A stretch of 63,852 nucleotides of DNA from Bacillus sp. RO2 (GCF_012911845.1 NZ_JAAXCU010000055.1:1-63852), one strand, 5' to 3'; counted from the first letter of the stretch, positions 26,540 to 37,009 are shown. The notes: generated by a model not told the origin, from the letters alone. Numbers and translations are program-made.

Positions 26540-28957
26540 TTAGTTCGCAACGATATTCACAAGTTTTCCTGGAACAGCAATGACTTTGCGGACTGTCTTG
26601 CCTTCGATGCTTTCTTTTACCGTGTCATCGGCAAGAGCGATTTCTTCCATTTTTTCACGGGTTGCGTCGGATGGAACGTAAAGTTTCGCTTTAAGCTTCC
26701 CGTTTACTTGGACCACGATTTCGATTTCATCTTCTACTAGTTTGGATTCATCGAATGTCGGCCATGCCTCATAAGTGATAGTGCCTTCGTTGCCAAGCTT
26801 TTCCCATAGTTCTTCTGCAATATGTGGGCAGACTGGGGAAAGCATTTTTACAAAGCCTTCGACGTAATCTTTCGCAATAGTGTCTGCTTTGTACGCTTCA
26901 TTGATGAAGACCATCATTTGCGAGATAGCCGTGTTGAATCGTAGGCCTTCGTAGTCTTCTGTTACTTTTTTCACAGTAGCATGATACGTTTTCTCTAATG
27001 TGTCTTCTTCTGTCACTTCGACAACTTTGGCACTTAATTTGCCGTTTTCTTCAACAAACAATCTCCACACACGGTCAAGGAAGCGGCGTGATCCGTCTAG
27101 TCCGTTGGTGGACCATGCGATGGATGCTTCAAGTGGTCCCATGAACATTTCGTATAGACGAAGGGTGTCGGCACCGTGGGATTCCACGATGTGATCAGGG
27201 TTTACGACATTCCCTTTGGATTTACTCATCTTTTCGTTATTTTCGCCTAGGATCATTCCTTGGTTGAATAACTTTTGGAATGGCTCTTTTGTTGGAACCA
27301 CACCGATATCATATAAGAATTTGTGCCAGAAGCGAGCGTATAGCAAGTGAAGTACTGCATGCTCTGCTCCACCGATGTAGATGTCTACCGGCAACCATTC
27401 TTTTAGTTTTTCAGGGTCAGCTAATTTCTCACTGTTTTTCGGGTCGATATAGCGCAGGTAGTACCAGCAGCTTCCGCCCCATTGCGGCATTGTGTTTGTT
27501 TCACGGCGACCTTTTTTGCCTGTTTCAGGGTCTACAACATTTACCCAATCCTCTATGGCAGCAAGCGGGGATTCGCCTGTACCGGAAGGACGGATTTCTG
27601 ACGTTTTTGGTAATACAAGTGGAAGCTGGTCTTCCGGTACCGCTGTAGTTGTGCCATCTTCCCAATGGATGATTGGAATCGGCTCGCCCCAATAGCGCTG
27701 GCGGCTGAACAACCAGTCACGAAGGCGGTAGGATACTTTCTTTTCGCCTTTTTCGTTAGCAGCTAACCAATCGATCATGTTAGAGATTGCTTCCTCTTTG
27801 CCAAGACCGTTCAAGAAGTCGGAGTTAACGTGCTCGCCGTCACCTGTGTAGGCTTCTTTCGTAACATCGCCACCTGCCACTACTTCTACGATTGGTAGCT
27901 CAAATTTCGTTGCGAATTCCCAGTCGCGCTCATCATGTGCAGGTACTGCCATGATTGCGCCAGTACCATAGCTCATCAGCACATAATCTGCAATCCAGAT
28001 TGGCAATTTCTCGCCATTAGCTGGATTCACTGCGAATGCACCAGTGAACTCACCGGATTTTTCTTTGGAAAGCTCGGTACGTTCAAGGTCGCTCTTGCTT
28101 TGAACTTTTGTGATATAAGCTTCTACTGCGTCACGTTGCTCATCAGTTGTGATTTTTTTCACTAAAGGATGCTCAGGAGCAAGCACTGCATAAGTTGCAC
28201 CGAAAAGTGTGTCTGGACGTGTTGTGAAAACGGTGAAGTTCTCATTCGTACCGTCGATGCTGAAATGTACATTGGCACCTTCTGAACGTCCGATCCAGTT
28301 GCGTTGCATGTCTTTTAAGCTTTCCGGCCAATCCAATTCATTTAAGTCTTCCAATAGACGATCTGCGTATTCTGTAATTCTAAGGATCCATTGTCGCATT
28401 GGACGGCGTTCTACCGGGTGTCCGCCACGCTCGGATTTTCCGTCAATTACTTCTTCGTTAGCTAAAACTGTACCTAGTGCAGGGCACCAGTTTACAGGTA
28501 CTTCATCCACATATGCCAAGCCTTTTTCGTAAAGCTTCAAGAAGATCCATTGTGTCCACTTATAGTACTCAGGATCCGTTGTGTTTACTTCGCGATCCCA
28601 GTCATAGGAGAATCCTAGGGACTTAATTTGTCTGCGGAATGTGTTGATGTTTTGTTCCGTGAATTCTGCTGGGTCGTTTCCTGTGTCCAAAGCATATTGC
28701 TCTGCAGGTAGACCGAATGCATCCCACCCCATTGGATGAAGGACGTTTTGTCCTTGCATACGTTTCATGCGGGAAAGGATATCTGTTGCTGTGTATCCTT
28801 CTGGGTGACCTACGTGTAGGCCTGCTCCAGATGGATAAGGGAACATGTCTAGTGCATAGAATTTTTCTTTCCCTTTTTCTTCTTGCGTTTTAAATGTTTT
28901 GTTTTCTTCCCAATACTTTTGCCATTTTTGTTCCATGGACTGATGTTGAAATGACAT
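26540..28957 (-). CDS. leuS: Leucyl-tRNA synthetase
   Basis: An 805-residue class I synthetase that charges tRNA-Leu. The HIGH-type motif appears as [15 protein letters not shown] (about 40-54), the editing CP1 domain has [14 protein letters not shown], and the KMSKS loop is [10 protein letters not shown]. Full length for bacilli. AGGAGGAAG precedes the ATG. It is controlled by the T-box leader immediately upstream. Confidence 0.97.
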   Translation of the reverse strand: MSFQHQSMEQKWQKYWEENKTFKTQEEKGKEKFYALDMFPYPSGAGLHVGHPEGYTATDILSRMKRMQGQNVLHPMGWDAFGLPAEQYALDTGNDPAEFTEQNINTFRRQIKSLGFSYDWDREVNTTDPEYYKWTQWIFLKLYEKGLAYVDEVPVNWCPALGTVLANEEVIDGKSERGGHPVERRPMRQWILRITEYADRLLEDLNELDWPESLKDMQRNWIGRSEGANVHFSIDGTNENFTVFTTRPDTLFGATYAVLAPEHPLVKKITTDEQRDAVEAYITKVQSKSDLERTELSKEKSGEFTGAFAVNPANGEKLPIWIADYVLMSYGTGAIMAVPAHDERDWEFATKFELPIVEVVAGGDVTKEAYTGDGEHVNSDFLNGLGKEEAISNMIDWLAANEKGEKKVSYRLRDWLFSRQRYWGEPIPIIHWEDGTTTAVPEDQLPLVLPKTSEIRPSGTGESPLAAIEDWVNVVDPETGKKGRRETNTMPQWGGSCWYYLRYIDPKNSEKLADPEKLKEWLPVDIYIGGAEHAVLHLLYARFWHKFLYDIGVVPTKEPFQKLFNQGMILGENNEKMSKSKGNVVNPDHIVESHGADTLRLYEMFMGPLEASIAWSTNGLDGSRRFLDRVWRLFVEENGKLSAKVVEVTEEDTLEKTYHATVKKVTEDYEGLRFNTAISQMMVFINEAYKADTIAKDYVEGFVKMLSPVCPHIAEELWEKLGNEGTITYEAWPTFDESKLVEDEIEIVVQVNGKLKAKLYVPSDATREKMEEIALADDTVKESIEGKTVRKVIAVPGKLVNIVAN

Positions 28958-28984
28958 CTTTTCTTCCTCCTGTTAACTCAAATA

Positions 28985-29265
28985 AATACAAAAAACCCCT
29001 CATCCCAATAAAGGGACGAGAGGTTTGAATATACTTAACCTACCGCGGTACCACCCAGATTATTATCATAGAAAAATGATAATCACTCGAATCCTTAACG
29101 CGGATGATACGGCGAAATATTACTGCCTTCCATTTAGAAGGGTTCACACTTGCTACTCCAAGGCGAGTTCATGTCCGATCGTTTGTTGACTTCCACCACC
29201 CGTCAACTCTCTATGCTCGTTTCGTCCACTACTAATCCTTTTCAACGTAAAAGTTTTAGTTGTTA
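28985..29265 (-). promoter_or_regulatory. T-box leader of leuS
   Basis: The T-box core GGGTGGTACCGCGG is at 29043-29056 (minus strand). Its terminator hairpin (28990-29026, followed by TTTTTTG) precedes the leuS start. A sigma-A promoter TTGCAG-N17-TACAAT lies at 29272-29300. A GAACTCGCC stretch in stem I region fits a CUC leucine specifier codon. Uncharged tRNA-Leu would stabilise the antiterminator and raise leuS expression. Confidence 0.93.
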
Positions 29266-29361
29266 GTTTGTATTGTAATGAATTTAGTTAAAAACTGCAA
29301 GGGGTATTTTCACTAATATTCATTATGGACGTTTTTCTAAATTGTATACTGCAGCCTGCTT

Positions 29362-30138
29362 TTATTGCACCGTATAGCCGCCGTCAATCACGACTGCCTG
29401 ACCGGTAACGCCCCCAGCAGCGTCACTGCTTAAGAACATTGCATAATCTGCTATTTCTTTTACATCTAACAATCTCCGCTGTGGAACCAATGGGTAAATG
29501 ACTTCTTCGAGCACTCTTTCCAAAGGGACCTTTCTGGTTTCTGCAAGATCCTTCAACTGGCCTCGGACAAGCGGTGTATCGACATAGCCAGGACACAGTG
29601 CATTGACAGTGATTCCATCTGCTGCTCCCTCTAGGGCAGAAACCTTTGTCAGACCAATCACGCCGTGTTTCGCACTGTTATATGCCGCTTTCCCTGCAAA
29701 TCCAACCAAGCCATTAATGGAAGCCATATTCAATATCCTTCCGAACCCTTGAGCTTTCATAACTGGAAATGCATGCTTCGTCGCGACAAATGGTGCCACG
29801 AGCATCACGCGAGTTAGGAGCTCAAACTTTTCAGTCGGGAAGTCTTCCAACATAGAAACATATTGCAGTCCCGCATTATTAATCAATACATCCAATCGTC
29901 CGAATTCAGAAACCGTTGCATCAATCGCGGATTTAAGATCTTCTTCAGACGTTACATCACAACGCAATCCTCTAGCTGTCAATCCAAGACGGTTTAATCC
30001 TTCTCCCGCCTCCACAACATTCTCTTCATGCAAATCTGTCAGCACGACCTTTGCACCAGCTTCGGCAAATTGTTTTCCTATTTCGTATCCTATTCCTTGA
30101 GCTGCTCCCGTGATGAGTACTACTTTATCTTTAACCAC
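29362..30138 (-). CDS. 3-hydroxybutyrate dehydrogenase (SDR family)
   Basis: A 258-residue short-chain dehydrogenase. The NAD motif is TGAAQGIG (about 9-16), then INNAG, catalytic Ser in NMASINGL and YxxxK in YNSAKHG, and a C-terminal GQAVVIDGGYTVQ. The sequence best fits 3-hydroxybutyrate dehydrogenases, which oxidise D-3-hydroxybutyrate to acetoacetate; B. subtilis YxjF is similar. GTG start with GGAG 9 bases upstream. Second gene after the GntP permease, under the sigma-54 promoter. Confidence 0.85.
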   Translation of the reverse strand: MVKDKVVLITGAAQGIGYEIGKQFAEAGAKVVLTDLHEENVVEAGEGLNRLGLTARGLRCDVTSEEDLKSAIDATVSEFGRLDVLINNAGLQYVSMLEDFPTEKFELLTRVMLVAPFVATKHAFPVMKAQGFGRILNMASINGLVGFAGKAAYNSAKHGVIGLTKVSALEGAADGITVNALCPGYVDTPLVRGQLKDLAETRKVPLERVLEEVIYPLVPQRRLLDVKEIADYAMFLSSDAAGGVTGQAVVIDGGYTVQ

Positions 30139-30167
30139 TGCTCTAAACTCCTTTCAGGAAAAAAATA

Positions 30168-31490
30168 TTAGATTCCTAGTCCCATAGAGAACAATGCAAT
30201 CGCAATAGCCAATCCAATCAATGGGACGATGACAGTCAAAGCTGCGACAGGTCCATATGCTGCCTGATGCGTCTCCCCACAGATTGCACGGACGGTTGTT
30301 ACAACATAACCGTTATGTGGCAAGGAATCGAGGGCACCAGAAGAAATCGCAACTGTACGATGAAGTGCCTCTGGATTGACGCCCATGTCCATATAATGTG
30401 GGGCAATTAATGGCAAGGCAATTACCTGGCCACCAGAAGCCGATCCCGTCATACCTGCAATCACGCTGACTGCAATTGCTGCACCTATTAACGGGCTGCC
30501 CGGAATGTTGGTCATTGCCTCAACGACTGTGCCAAATGCAGGTACCGCTTTGGCGACGCCGCCAAAACCTACTACTGCAGCCGTGTTACCAATAGCAATT
30601 AAAGCACCCATTGTTCCCTCTGAGATTGCATTCCAAAAATTCTTAAAGTATTTTCTGCCAAGTACATAAGTCGTGATGATACCGCCTAGTAAAGCGATGA
30701 TTAGTGCAGATTGCTTCAAATCATCATGGAAAATGAAAGAAATAATTAAAACTACTGCTAATGGAATAAAACTCAATAATGGATTTGGAAGTGGCCTATT
30801 TCCATCAATAGTAGGGTCAGTATCTCTAGAAACAAACGTCTCTCCTCGACCAACCGCTTTGGAAATCATTCGTTTCAACCACCAATATCCGAAAATCATC
30901 ATGAACACCGCAACAAGCACACTTACTTCCCATCCTGCATATGGGGTTGTATCCAAATACGGAATTGGAATCCAGTTCTGGATTTCCGGAGAACCTGCAG
31001 AAGTCATCGTAAATGTTACAGAACCAAAAGCAAGTGCGGCAGGGATGAATCGACGCGGCAAGTTAGCCTGTTTGAACAAGCTGATTGCCATTGGATAAAC
31101 GGAGAAAGCAACAACGAACAAGCTTACTCCTCCGTAAGTTAAAATGGCACAAGCTGCAACAATAGCCAGAACAGCAAATTTCATGCCCAGCTTATCCACA
31201 ACCAATCTGGAAACGGAATCTGCCGCTCCGCTATCCTCCATTACTTTTCCGAAAATGGCACCAAGCAAGAACATTAGATACCAGGCAGTCACAAAGGACG
31301 AGAAGCCGCCCATATAACTACTGACAAAGTTTACTTCCCCTTCAGCTACCAGTTGAGGAAATAACGGCATTCCACTTAAAAGAGCGACAAATAATGCTGA
31401 CAGAGGACCTACTACAAGAAGGTTCATCCCTCTCATCGTTAAAAAAATTAATAATGCCAAACCACCGATAAGACCAATCATGCTCCACAT
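30168..31490 (-). CDS. GntP family permease
   Basis: A 440-residue membrane protein with about 12-14 helices of the GntP/ArsB-like superfamily (GLALLIFLTMRGMNLLVVGP start; SGALDSLPHNGYVVTTV late motif). Members import gluconate or other hydroxy acids. Being 29 bases upstream of the hydroxybutyrate dehydrogenase gene, 3-hydroxybutyrate is the likely substrate (compare B. subtilis YxjC). AAGGGGG precedes the ATG. First gene of the sigma-54-dependent operon. Confidence 0.87.
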   Translation of the reverse strand: MWSMIGLIGGLALLIFLTMRGMNLLVVGPLSALFVALLSGMPLFPQLVAEGEVNFVSSYMGGFSSFVTAWYLMFLLGAIFGKVMEDSGAADSVSRLVVDKLGMKFAVLAIVAACAILTYGGVSLFVVAFSVYPMAISLFKQANLPRRFIPAALAFGSVTFTMTSAGSPEIQNWIPIPYLDTTPYAGWEVSVLVAVFMMIFGYWWLKRMISKAVGRGETFVSRDTDPTIDGNRPLPNPLLSFIPLAVVLIISFIFHDDLKQSALIIALLGGIITTYVLGRKYFKNFWNAISEGTMGALIAIGNTAAVVGFGGVAKAVPAFGTVVEAMTNIPGSPLIGAAIAVSVIAGMTGSASGGQVIALPLIAPHYMDMGVNPEALHRTVAISSGALDSLPHNGYVVTTVRAICGETHQAAYGPVAALTVIVPLIGLAIAIALFSMGLGI

Positions 31491-31516
31491 TTTTCTTTCC
31501 CCCTTTTTCTTCTTTT

Positions 31517-31530
31517 GGTAAACGCTTACA
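31517..31530. promoter_or_regulatory. Candidate cre site (CcpA)
   Basis: Read on the minus strand it is TGTAAGCGTTTACC, 13 of 14 positions of the consensus TGWAANCGNTNWCA. It lies between the predicted sigma-54 start point and the gntP start codon, where CcpA could block elongation. Confidence 0.6.
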
Positions 31531-31577
31531 AAATAACGTAAACTATTTACCTATTATTTTTCTTTCCGTATTTATCA

Positions 31578-31595
31578 ATGCAAGAAGCATGCCAA
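31578..31595 (-). promoter_or_regulatory. Sigma-54 (-24/-12) promoter
   Basis: TTGGCATGCTTCTTGCAT on the minus strand; GG and GC are 10 bases apart, as required by SigL. The predicted transcript starts near 31566 and covers gntP and the dehydrogenase gene. Confidence 0.87.
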
Positions 31596-31637
31596 CTAAA
31601 TAGTTTAATTGTTTCAATATTTCGAACAAAAAGTTTT

Positions 31638-31718
31638 TCCGGAAATCTGGACAAAAACAGACGAACTGCAATAAAACAAAGGAGTCCAGATATCTGGAAC
31701 ATTTTCCGGATATCCGGA
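31638..31718. promoter_or_regulatory. Activator-binding palindromes, the distal pair also a terminator
   Basis: Three dyads share the form TCCRGAWATCYGGA: 31638-31651, 31685-31698 and 31705-31718. They lie 40-140 bases upstream of the -24/-12 promoter, the usual place for enhancers of a sigma-54 activator. The last two also pair with each other as one 19-bp hairpin (31681-31722) directly after the activator gene and followed by TTTGTTTTATT on the minus strand, so they can act as its terminator. Confidence 0.7.
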
Positions 31719-31742
31719 CTCCTAAATCAAAAATTTTGATGG

Positions 31743-33113
31743 TTATTTTATCCCATATTTCTTTAATTTTTCATAGAGGCTTGATTTACTAATACCAAGT
31801 TGTTTCGCTGTTATCAACTTGTCATACTGAAACTTTTCTAACGTTTGAAGAATAGCCTGTCTCTCCGCATCCTCTAACGTTTCTTTTAACGGTTTAGAGC
31901 CAATTGGAATAGAATATGAATCTCTTAAGTAATCCGGAAGTGCTTCCGATGTCAGTTTTTCACCTGTTGATAAATGTACAGCAGCTTGAATGACATTTTC
32001 AAGTTCCCTTATATTCCCTGGCCACCGATAACGCAACAATGCATCAAGGGCTTCCTCAGTAACAGATGTCACTCTTCTACCTGTCCGTTTACAAATTTTC
32101 TGTATAAAATGCTCAACAAGTAACGGAATATCTTCCGTTCTCTCACTTAGTGAAGGAATCTGAAAAGGTATCACATGAATGCGATAATAAAGATCCTCTC
32201 GGAACCGTTTTTCTTCCATCATCTTTTCTAGTGGTCGGTTAGTAGCTGCAATCACACGCACATTCACTTGTATCGGCTTTACAGCACCAACCGGTTCCAC
32301 TTCTCCTTCTTGCAAGGCACGCAATAGCTTAATTTGCATTGGCAGGGACATATCCCCGATCTCATCCAGAAACAGCGTACCACCATCTGCAAGCATAAAT
32401 TTCCCTTTTTTCCCGCCTTTTTTTGCTCCTGTAAAGGCTCCTTCTTCGTATCCAAACAATTCGGATTCCAAAAGATGCTCTGGGATGGCCGCACAATTCA
32501 GTTTGATAAAAGGCATTTGACTTCGATTGCTTAGCTGATGGATGCTATGCGCAAACAGTTCTTTTCCAGTTCCGCTTTCTCCCCTAATGAGGATGGATAC
32601 GTCACTTGCGGCAATCTGCTTTACCTTCTCTTTTAACAATTTGATAAGTTTGGAGTTCCCGATAATATCCTCCAGTGTGTACTTCACACCTGTTTGTTGC
32701 TCGTACTCATGTAGGTAGTTTCGAATTCTCCCCAGCATGCTTTTCACATGACTGTTCATCTTGTCCCATTCACTAGTGTCCCTGAAAATTACCGTCCCGT
32801 ATGCACCAATTACTTCTCCGTTCTTATTAAAAATAGGCACACGATTGGCTATCATGTAGTTTCCTCTTATATATTGAAGATCGGCAAGCTCTTCCTTTCC
32901 CGTCTTGACCACTTCATGCATCCGGGTGTTTTCTATGACTTCCGTTACGTGTTGGCCTATAACTTCTTTATTGTCTACCCCGATAAAATCACAATAACTA
33001 TCATTCATGTAGATGATTTTGCCTTCATGATTGACCACCACGATCCATTCAAAAGCGTTGGCAATTATGGTATCCATCATTTCATCTGTAAGTAAGCTTT
33101 CTTTTACTCCCAT
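31743..33113 (-). CDS. Sigma-54-dependent activator with PAS domain
   Basis: A 456-residue enhancer-binding protein. A PAS domain (about 10-120; NAFEWIVVVNHEGKIIYMND) senses a signal, the AAA+ domain has Walker A GESGTGKELFAHSIH, the sigma-54 contact loop ELFGYEEGAFTGA, and Walker B GTLFLDEIGD, and the C-terminus is a Fis-type HTH (TAKQLGISKSSLYEKLKKYG). It lies directly upstream of, and codirectional with, the GntP/3-hydroxybutyrate dehydrogenase operon, whose promoter is -24/-12, so it is almost certainly its activator. GGAGGGG precedes the ATG. Confidence 0.92.
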   Translation of the reverse strand: MGVKESLLTDEMMDTIIANAFEWIVVVNHEGKIIYMNDSYCDFIGVDNKEVIGQHVTEVIENTRMHEVVKTGKEELADLQYIRGNYMIANRVPIFNKNGEVIGAYGTVIFRDTSEWDKMNSHVKSMLGRIRNYLHEYEQQTGVKYTLEDIIGNSKLIKLLKEKVKQIAASDVSILIRGESGTGKELFAHSIHQLSNRSQMPFIKLNCAAIPEHLLESELFGYEEGAFTGAKKGGKKGKFMLADGGTLFLDEIGDMSLPMQIKLLRALQEGEVEPVGAVKPIQVNVRVIAATNRPLEKMMEEKRFREDLYYRIHVIPFQIPSLSERTEDIPLLVEHFIQKICKRTGRRVTSVTEEALDALLRYRWPGNIRELENVIQAAVHLSTGEKLTSEALPDYLRDSYSIPIGSKPLKETLEDAERQAILQTLEKFQYDKLITAKQLGISKSSLYEKLKKYGIK

Positions 33114-33242
33114 CTATACCCCTCCTGCTTATCTGAAATAAATATATCACAAAAATCAGATAGGAATGCGAGCGATTTCATAAATACTACATAGCCGATG
33201 AAACGAAAGTACTTCATCGACTTTAATTTATGTTGGTTATGA

Positions 33243-33623
33243 TTAGCAATTACATACCATGACCACATTACCGTCGGGATCTTTAATGTTAAACCAGGCT
33301 GTATCTTCTACCCTCTCTATCTCCCGGGTTACTTCAATGCCTTTTGATTGGATATATTGATAAGCTTCATCAATGTCGGGCGCATAAAAATTGAACAGAG
33401 GTGCACTGCTAGGCACATGCTTAAATCCGGGATCAAAGGTGTGATCATCTAATGTCAATGAACTACTTCCTACTAAGGGGATGTTGTACACAGGAGATTG
33501 TACCAAATCTGGGTTGAGGTCCAACCCCAGTAAATCAGAGTACCACTTAGCGGATTTTTTCAGATTAGATACGTGAATAAAAACACCATTCATTTGATTT
33601 TTTATTGGCAATGTTTTTTGCAT
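33243..33623 (-). CDS. VOC family protein (glyoxalase/bleomycin-resistance fold)
   Basis: A 126-residue single vicinal-oxygen-chelate domain with paired beta-alpha-beta-beta-beta units: GVFIHVSNLKKSAKWYSDLLGL (about 13-34) and PLFNFYAPDIDEAYQYIQSKGI, ending AWFNIKDPDGNVVMVCN. The metal-site residues fit (His near 17, late Glu replaced by Val/Cys region, so metal binding is uncertain). Substrate unknown. GGAGGGAG precedes the ATG. Possibly follows htpG's terminator as a separate unit. Confidence 0.85.
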   Translation of the reverse strand: MQKTLPIKNQMNGVFIHVSNLKKSAKWYSDLLGLDLNPDLVQSPVYNIPLVGSSSLTLDDHTFDPGFKHVPSSAPLFNFYAPDIDEAYQYIQSKGIEVTREIERVEDTAWFNIKDPDGNVVMVCNC

Positions 33624-33702
33624 GTTTCTTCTCCCTCCTTTTTATGTTCACTTGTTTACTATTCGGTACTGTATGGAAAATCCCTTTGAAAACCTGGAAT
33701 CA

Positions 33703-33740
33703 AAAAAGCCAATCCCACTCATCAATGAGCAGGATTGGCA
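33703..33740 (-). terminator. Terminator after htpG
   Basis: Read on the minus strand: ATGCCAATCCTGCTCATT/GAGTGGGATTGGCTTTTTT. Confidence 0.8.
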
Positions 33741-33752
33741 TGTATTATTTTC

Positions 33753-35633
33753 TTACACCATCACTTTGCAGATATCATTTGTAAACTCAACAGGATCTTC
33801 AAGTGGCAAGCCTTCGATCAACAACGCTTGGCTGTACAATAGGTTAGTGTACAACGCAAGTTTTTCACGATCACCCTCATGCGCATTTTTCAACGCAGTA
33901 AACACTTCATGATTCGTGTTTATTTCCAGTACCTTATTAGCCTTGATATTTTGGTTATCCGGCATCGCACTTAGGATTTTTTCCATCTCTATGGTTACTT
34001 CTCCTTCCGTTGAAAGGCAGACTGGATGTGTTTTTAAACGTTTAGATACCTTAACCGCTGAAACTTTATCCGCAAGGATCTCCTTCATCGCTTCAAACAT
34101 TTCTTTGTTTGCTTCTTGCTCGGATTCCGTTTGCTTGTCATCTTCTTCAAATTCAATGCCAAGATCCCCGCTTGATACGTTTTTAAACTCTTTCTCTTTG
34201 TAATTCATCAGCATCTTGATAGCGAACTCATCGATGTCCTCTGTGAAGTAAAGGATTTCATACCCTTTGTCAGATACTAACTCTGTTTGCGGCAGCTTTT
34301 CAATTCTTTCTTTGGACTCACCCGTTGCATAGTAAATGTACTTTTGGTCCTCTTTCATGCGGGAAATATACTCATCCAAAGTCACAAGCTTTTTCTCTGT
34401 GGAAGAATAGAACATCAGTAAGTCTTGCAACTGCTCTTTGTTAGCGCCATATTCTGCATAAACTCCATACTTCAATTGACGACCGAATGCCTCAAAGAAT
34501 TTCTCATATTTCTCGCGCTCGTCCTTCATCATGGTAAGCAAAGCACTCTTGATTTTCTTTGCCAAGTTCTTCGCGATGAATTTCAGTTGACGATCTTGCT
34601 GCAGCATTTCTCGAGAGATGTTAAGGGACAGGTCCTCAGAATCCACCAACCCTTTCACAAAACTGAAATGGTCAGGAAGTAAGTCAGCACACTTGTTCAT
34701 AATTAGTACACCGCTTGAATATAGCTCCAACCCTTTTTCGAATTCCTTAGAATAGTAATCAAATGGGATGCTCTCTGGAACATACAGAATAGAGTTATAG
34801 CGGATGGTACCATCTACACTTATATGAAGATGCTTTAAAGGCTTGTCGAAACCATAGTGTTTTTCATGATAGAATTTCTCATAATCTTCATCAGTCAGTT
34901 CTGTTTTATTTTTACGCCAGATCGGCACCATGCTGTTGATGGTCTGCTCTTCTGTCACTTCTTCTAATTCCTCTTCATTGTCCGCTTTCGGTTTGGAAGT
35001 TGTTACATCCATCTTGATTGGGTAGCGGATGAAGTCCGAATATTTTTTGATGATGGACTTTAATCTGAACTCTTCTAAGTACTCATCATAACTTTCATCT
35101 TCTGTGTTTTCTTTTATTTTCAGAACGATTTCCGTACCGACTGAGTCTTTTTCAGCAGGCTCGATTGTGTATCCATCTGCACCTTCTGATTCCCATCTGT
35201 ACGCCTCATCGCTTCCGAGCGCTCTACTTGTCACCGTCACTACATCCGCAACCATGAATGCCGCATAGAAGCCGACACCAAATTGTCCGATGATGTCGTG
35301 TCCGTCTTTGATTTCATTTTCTTTTTTAAATGCCAAGGAACCACTTTTTGCAATAACACCAAGGTTTGCTTCCAGTTCCTCTTTTGTCATCCCAATACCT
35401 GTATCCACAATGGTTAAGGTTCTATTTTCTTTATTTGGGATAACTTTTACAAAATAGTTGTCTTTTTCAAAAGTAAGAGAATCATCTGTCAAGGCGCGAT
35501 AATAAATTTTATCCATCGCATCACTTGCATTAGATATAAGCTCTCTTAGAAAAACTTCACGTTGGGAGTAGATGGAGTTGATCATCATTTCTAGCAGTCG
35601 TTTGGATTCAGCTTGGAATTCTTTTTTTGTCAT
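33753..35633 (-). CDS. htpG: Molecular chaperone HtpG (Hsp90)
   Basis: A 626-residue bacterial Hsp90. The N-terminal GHKL ATPase domain has [29 protein letters not shown] and [12 protein letters not shown]; the middle domain and C-terminal dimerisation domain follow, without the eukaryotic linker and MEEVD tail. It remodels client proteins in the cytosol. GGAAGGAG precedes the ATG. A CIRCE operator and a sigma-A promoter lie upstream, so it is predicted to be controlled by HrcA. Confidence 0.96.
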   Translation of the reverse strand: MTKKEFQAESKRLLEMMINSIYSQREVFLRELISNASDAMDKIYYRALTDDSLTFEKDNYFVKVIPNKENRTLTIVDTGIGMTKEELEANLGVIAKSGSLAFKKENEIKDGHDIIGQFGVGFYAAFMVADVVTVTSRALGSDEAYRWESEGADGYTIEPAEKDSVGTEIVLKIKENTEDESYDEYLEEFRLKSIIKKYSDFIRYPIKMDVTTSKPKADNEEELEEVTEEQTINSMVPIWRKNKTELTDEDYEKFYHEKHYGFDKPLKHLHISVDGTIRYNSILYVPESIPFDYYSKEFEKGLELYSSGVLIMNKCADLLPDHFSFVKGLVDSEDLSLNISREMLQQDRQLKFIAKNLAKKIKSALLTMMKDEREKYEKFFEAFGRQLKYGVYAEYGANKEQLQDLLMFYSSTEKKLVTLDEYISRMKEDQKYIYYATGESKERIEKLPQTELVSDKGYEILYFTEDIDEFAIKMLMNYKEKEFKNVSSGDLGIEFEEDDKQTESEQEANKEMFEAMKEILADKVSAVKVSKRLKTHPVCLSTEGEVTIEMEKILSAMPDNQNIKANKVLEINTNHEVFTALKNAHEGDREKLALYTNLLYSQALLIEGLPLEDPVEFTNDICKVMV

Positions 35634-35670
35634 GTTCTGATTTCTCCTTCCAATTATGTATAATTATATT

Positions 35671-35739
35671 TTAGCACTCTCAGATCACGAGTGCTAATAC
35701 TCTATAAAATAATTATCATATTTGGATATTTTATGTCAA
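35671..35739 (-). promoter_or_regulatory. CIRCE operator and sigma-A promoter of htpG
   Basis: A perfect inverted repeat TTAGCACTC-N9-GAGTGCTAA at 35671-35697 matches the HrcA operator. Upstream on the minus strand lies TTGACA (35734-35739), 16 bases, then GATAAT (35712-35717). The operator is between promoter and start codon, as in groES and hrcA operons. Confidence 0.92.
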
Positions 35740-35750
35740 TAGAAATGGAC

Positions 35751-35792
35751 AAAAAAACGGTGCGATTCGATTATCGAAATCACACCGTTTAG
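35751..35792 (-). terminator. Terminator after the MFS gene
   Basis: Read on the minus strand: AAACGGTGTGATTTCGA/TCGAATCGCACCGTTT, then TTTT. Confidence 0.8.
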
Positions 35793-35800
35793 TTGCTAGG

Positions 35801-37009
35801 TTAGGATGCACTTTTTGACAGCTCAGGAACTTGTGTTGCTGCTACTTTTAATTTCCGATCATAAATGGACGTGGTAAAAATGGCTACCAACATAAAGGCC
35901 ATCAGCACTCCAAACAGCATACCCATGCCGGAAAGGTCCACCAATACTCCACCCATGAAAGGTCCAAGCATTCGTCCTCCTGTCGCAGTTGAGTTCACAA
36001 TTCCTTGATAGAATCCTTCGCGCCCCTTTGGAGCAAGCTGATTCGCAACAGTTGGAACGGCCGGCCAGACAAACATTTCTCCAATAGTAATAATGATCAT
36101 GGCTGCGACGAAGGCCGTGTATTGTTCTGCAACTCCAACGACTGCAAAAGAAATAATGAAGATAACCAAACCGACGATGATTTGGGTTTTTAGCGTTTTT
36201 GTATATTTTTTTACAATCCACGAGATGATAGGTTGCGCCAACACAATCATTGCCCCGTTGATCGTCCACAAAATGCTGTACTGTTTAAGCGATATGCCAA
36301 GAGATTGAGTATGTGTAGCAATGGTCGTCTGCCACTGTACATAGCCCATCCAGCAAAGCAAATATCCGATACATACCGTTAACAACGCGTAAAGTTTAGT
36401 ATGATCTTTAATTCTGCGCTTTTGATCCAATACCGAAGTCTGGCTGGTAGGGTTTGCTTGGATTTTTCGATAACCGAATAATGCTATAGTGAAAAAGACC
36501 GCATATGTGACCGTATTCGCTAAGAATATGTAGTCAAAGCGGATATCTGCAACAAGTCCACCTAATGCCGCTCCAATTGCCACTCCGAGGTTTTGCGACA
36601 CATACATGGCATTAAATGCTTTGCGTCCTCCCTCTTTCCAGACAGAACCAGCCATTGCGTACATGGATGGAAAAACAATACCGGAACCGAAACCAATGAT
36701 GGTGAGGTACACCACATAAAAAGTCCACGAGTGATTGATGGTCATCCCAATCAATGCTGTGATGGTGATGGAAATACCCAACAGTATCGAGCGGTAGCCC
36801 CCAATTTTATCAAAGAGGATTCCCCCAATCAGGTTACCAATGACACTTGCTCCAGCATTGACCATCAGAACAAGCCCCGCTACAGACAGGGATTTTCCAA
36901 GTATGTCATGAATGTATATTGTATTTAACGGCCATAAAAAAGAAGCCCCTGTTACGTTTATTGCCATTCCAATAACTAATAACCAAAGGGCTCTGGGCAT
37001 TTTCCGCAT
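35801..37009 (-). CDS. MFS transporter (YttB-like)
   Basis: A major facilitator of about 402 residues with 12 helices. The start MRKMPRALWLLVIGMAINVTG and motif A GGILFDKIGGYRS (loop 2-3) fit the drug:H+ antiporter-like group that includes B. subtilis YttB. Substrate unknown. GAAGGAGG lies 10 bases before the ATG at 37009; a GTG at 37012 is an equally good start, and the ATG at 37033 is too close to no ribosome site. The upstream 21-bp array precedes its promoter region. Confidence 0.82.
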   Translation of the reverse strand: MRKMPRALWLLVIGMAINVTGASFLWPLNTIYIHDILGKSLSVAGLVLMVNAGASVIGNLIGGILFDKIGGYRSILLGISITITALIGMTINHSWTFYVVYLTIIGFGSGIVFPSMYAMAGSVWKEGGRKAFNAMYVSQNLGVAIGAALGGLVADIRFDYIFLANTVTYAVFFTIALFGYRKIQANPTSQTSVLDQKRRIKDHTKLYALLTVCIGYLLCWMGYVQWQTTIATHTQSLGISLKQYSILWTINGAMIVLAQPIISWIVKKYTKTLKTQIIVGLVIFIISFAVVGVAEQYTAFVAAMIIITIGEMFVWPAVPTVANQLAPKGREGFYQGIVNSTATGGRMLGPFMGGVLVDLSGMGMLFGVLMAFMLVAIFTTSIYDRKLKVAATQVPELSKSAS

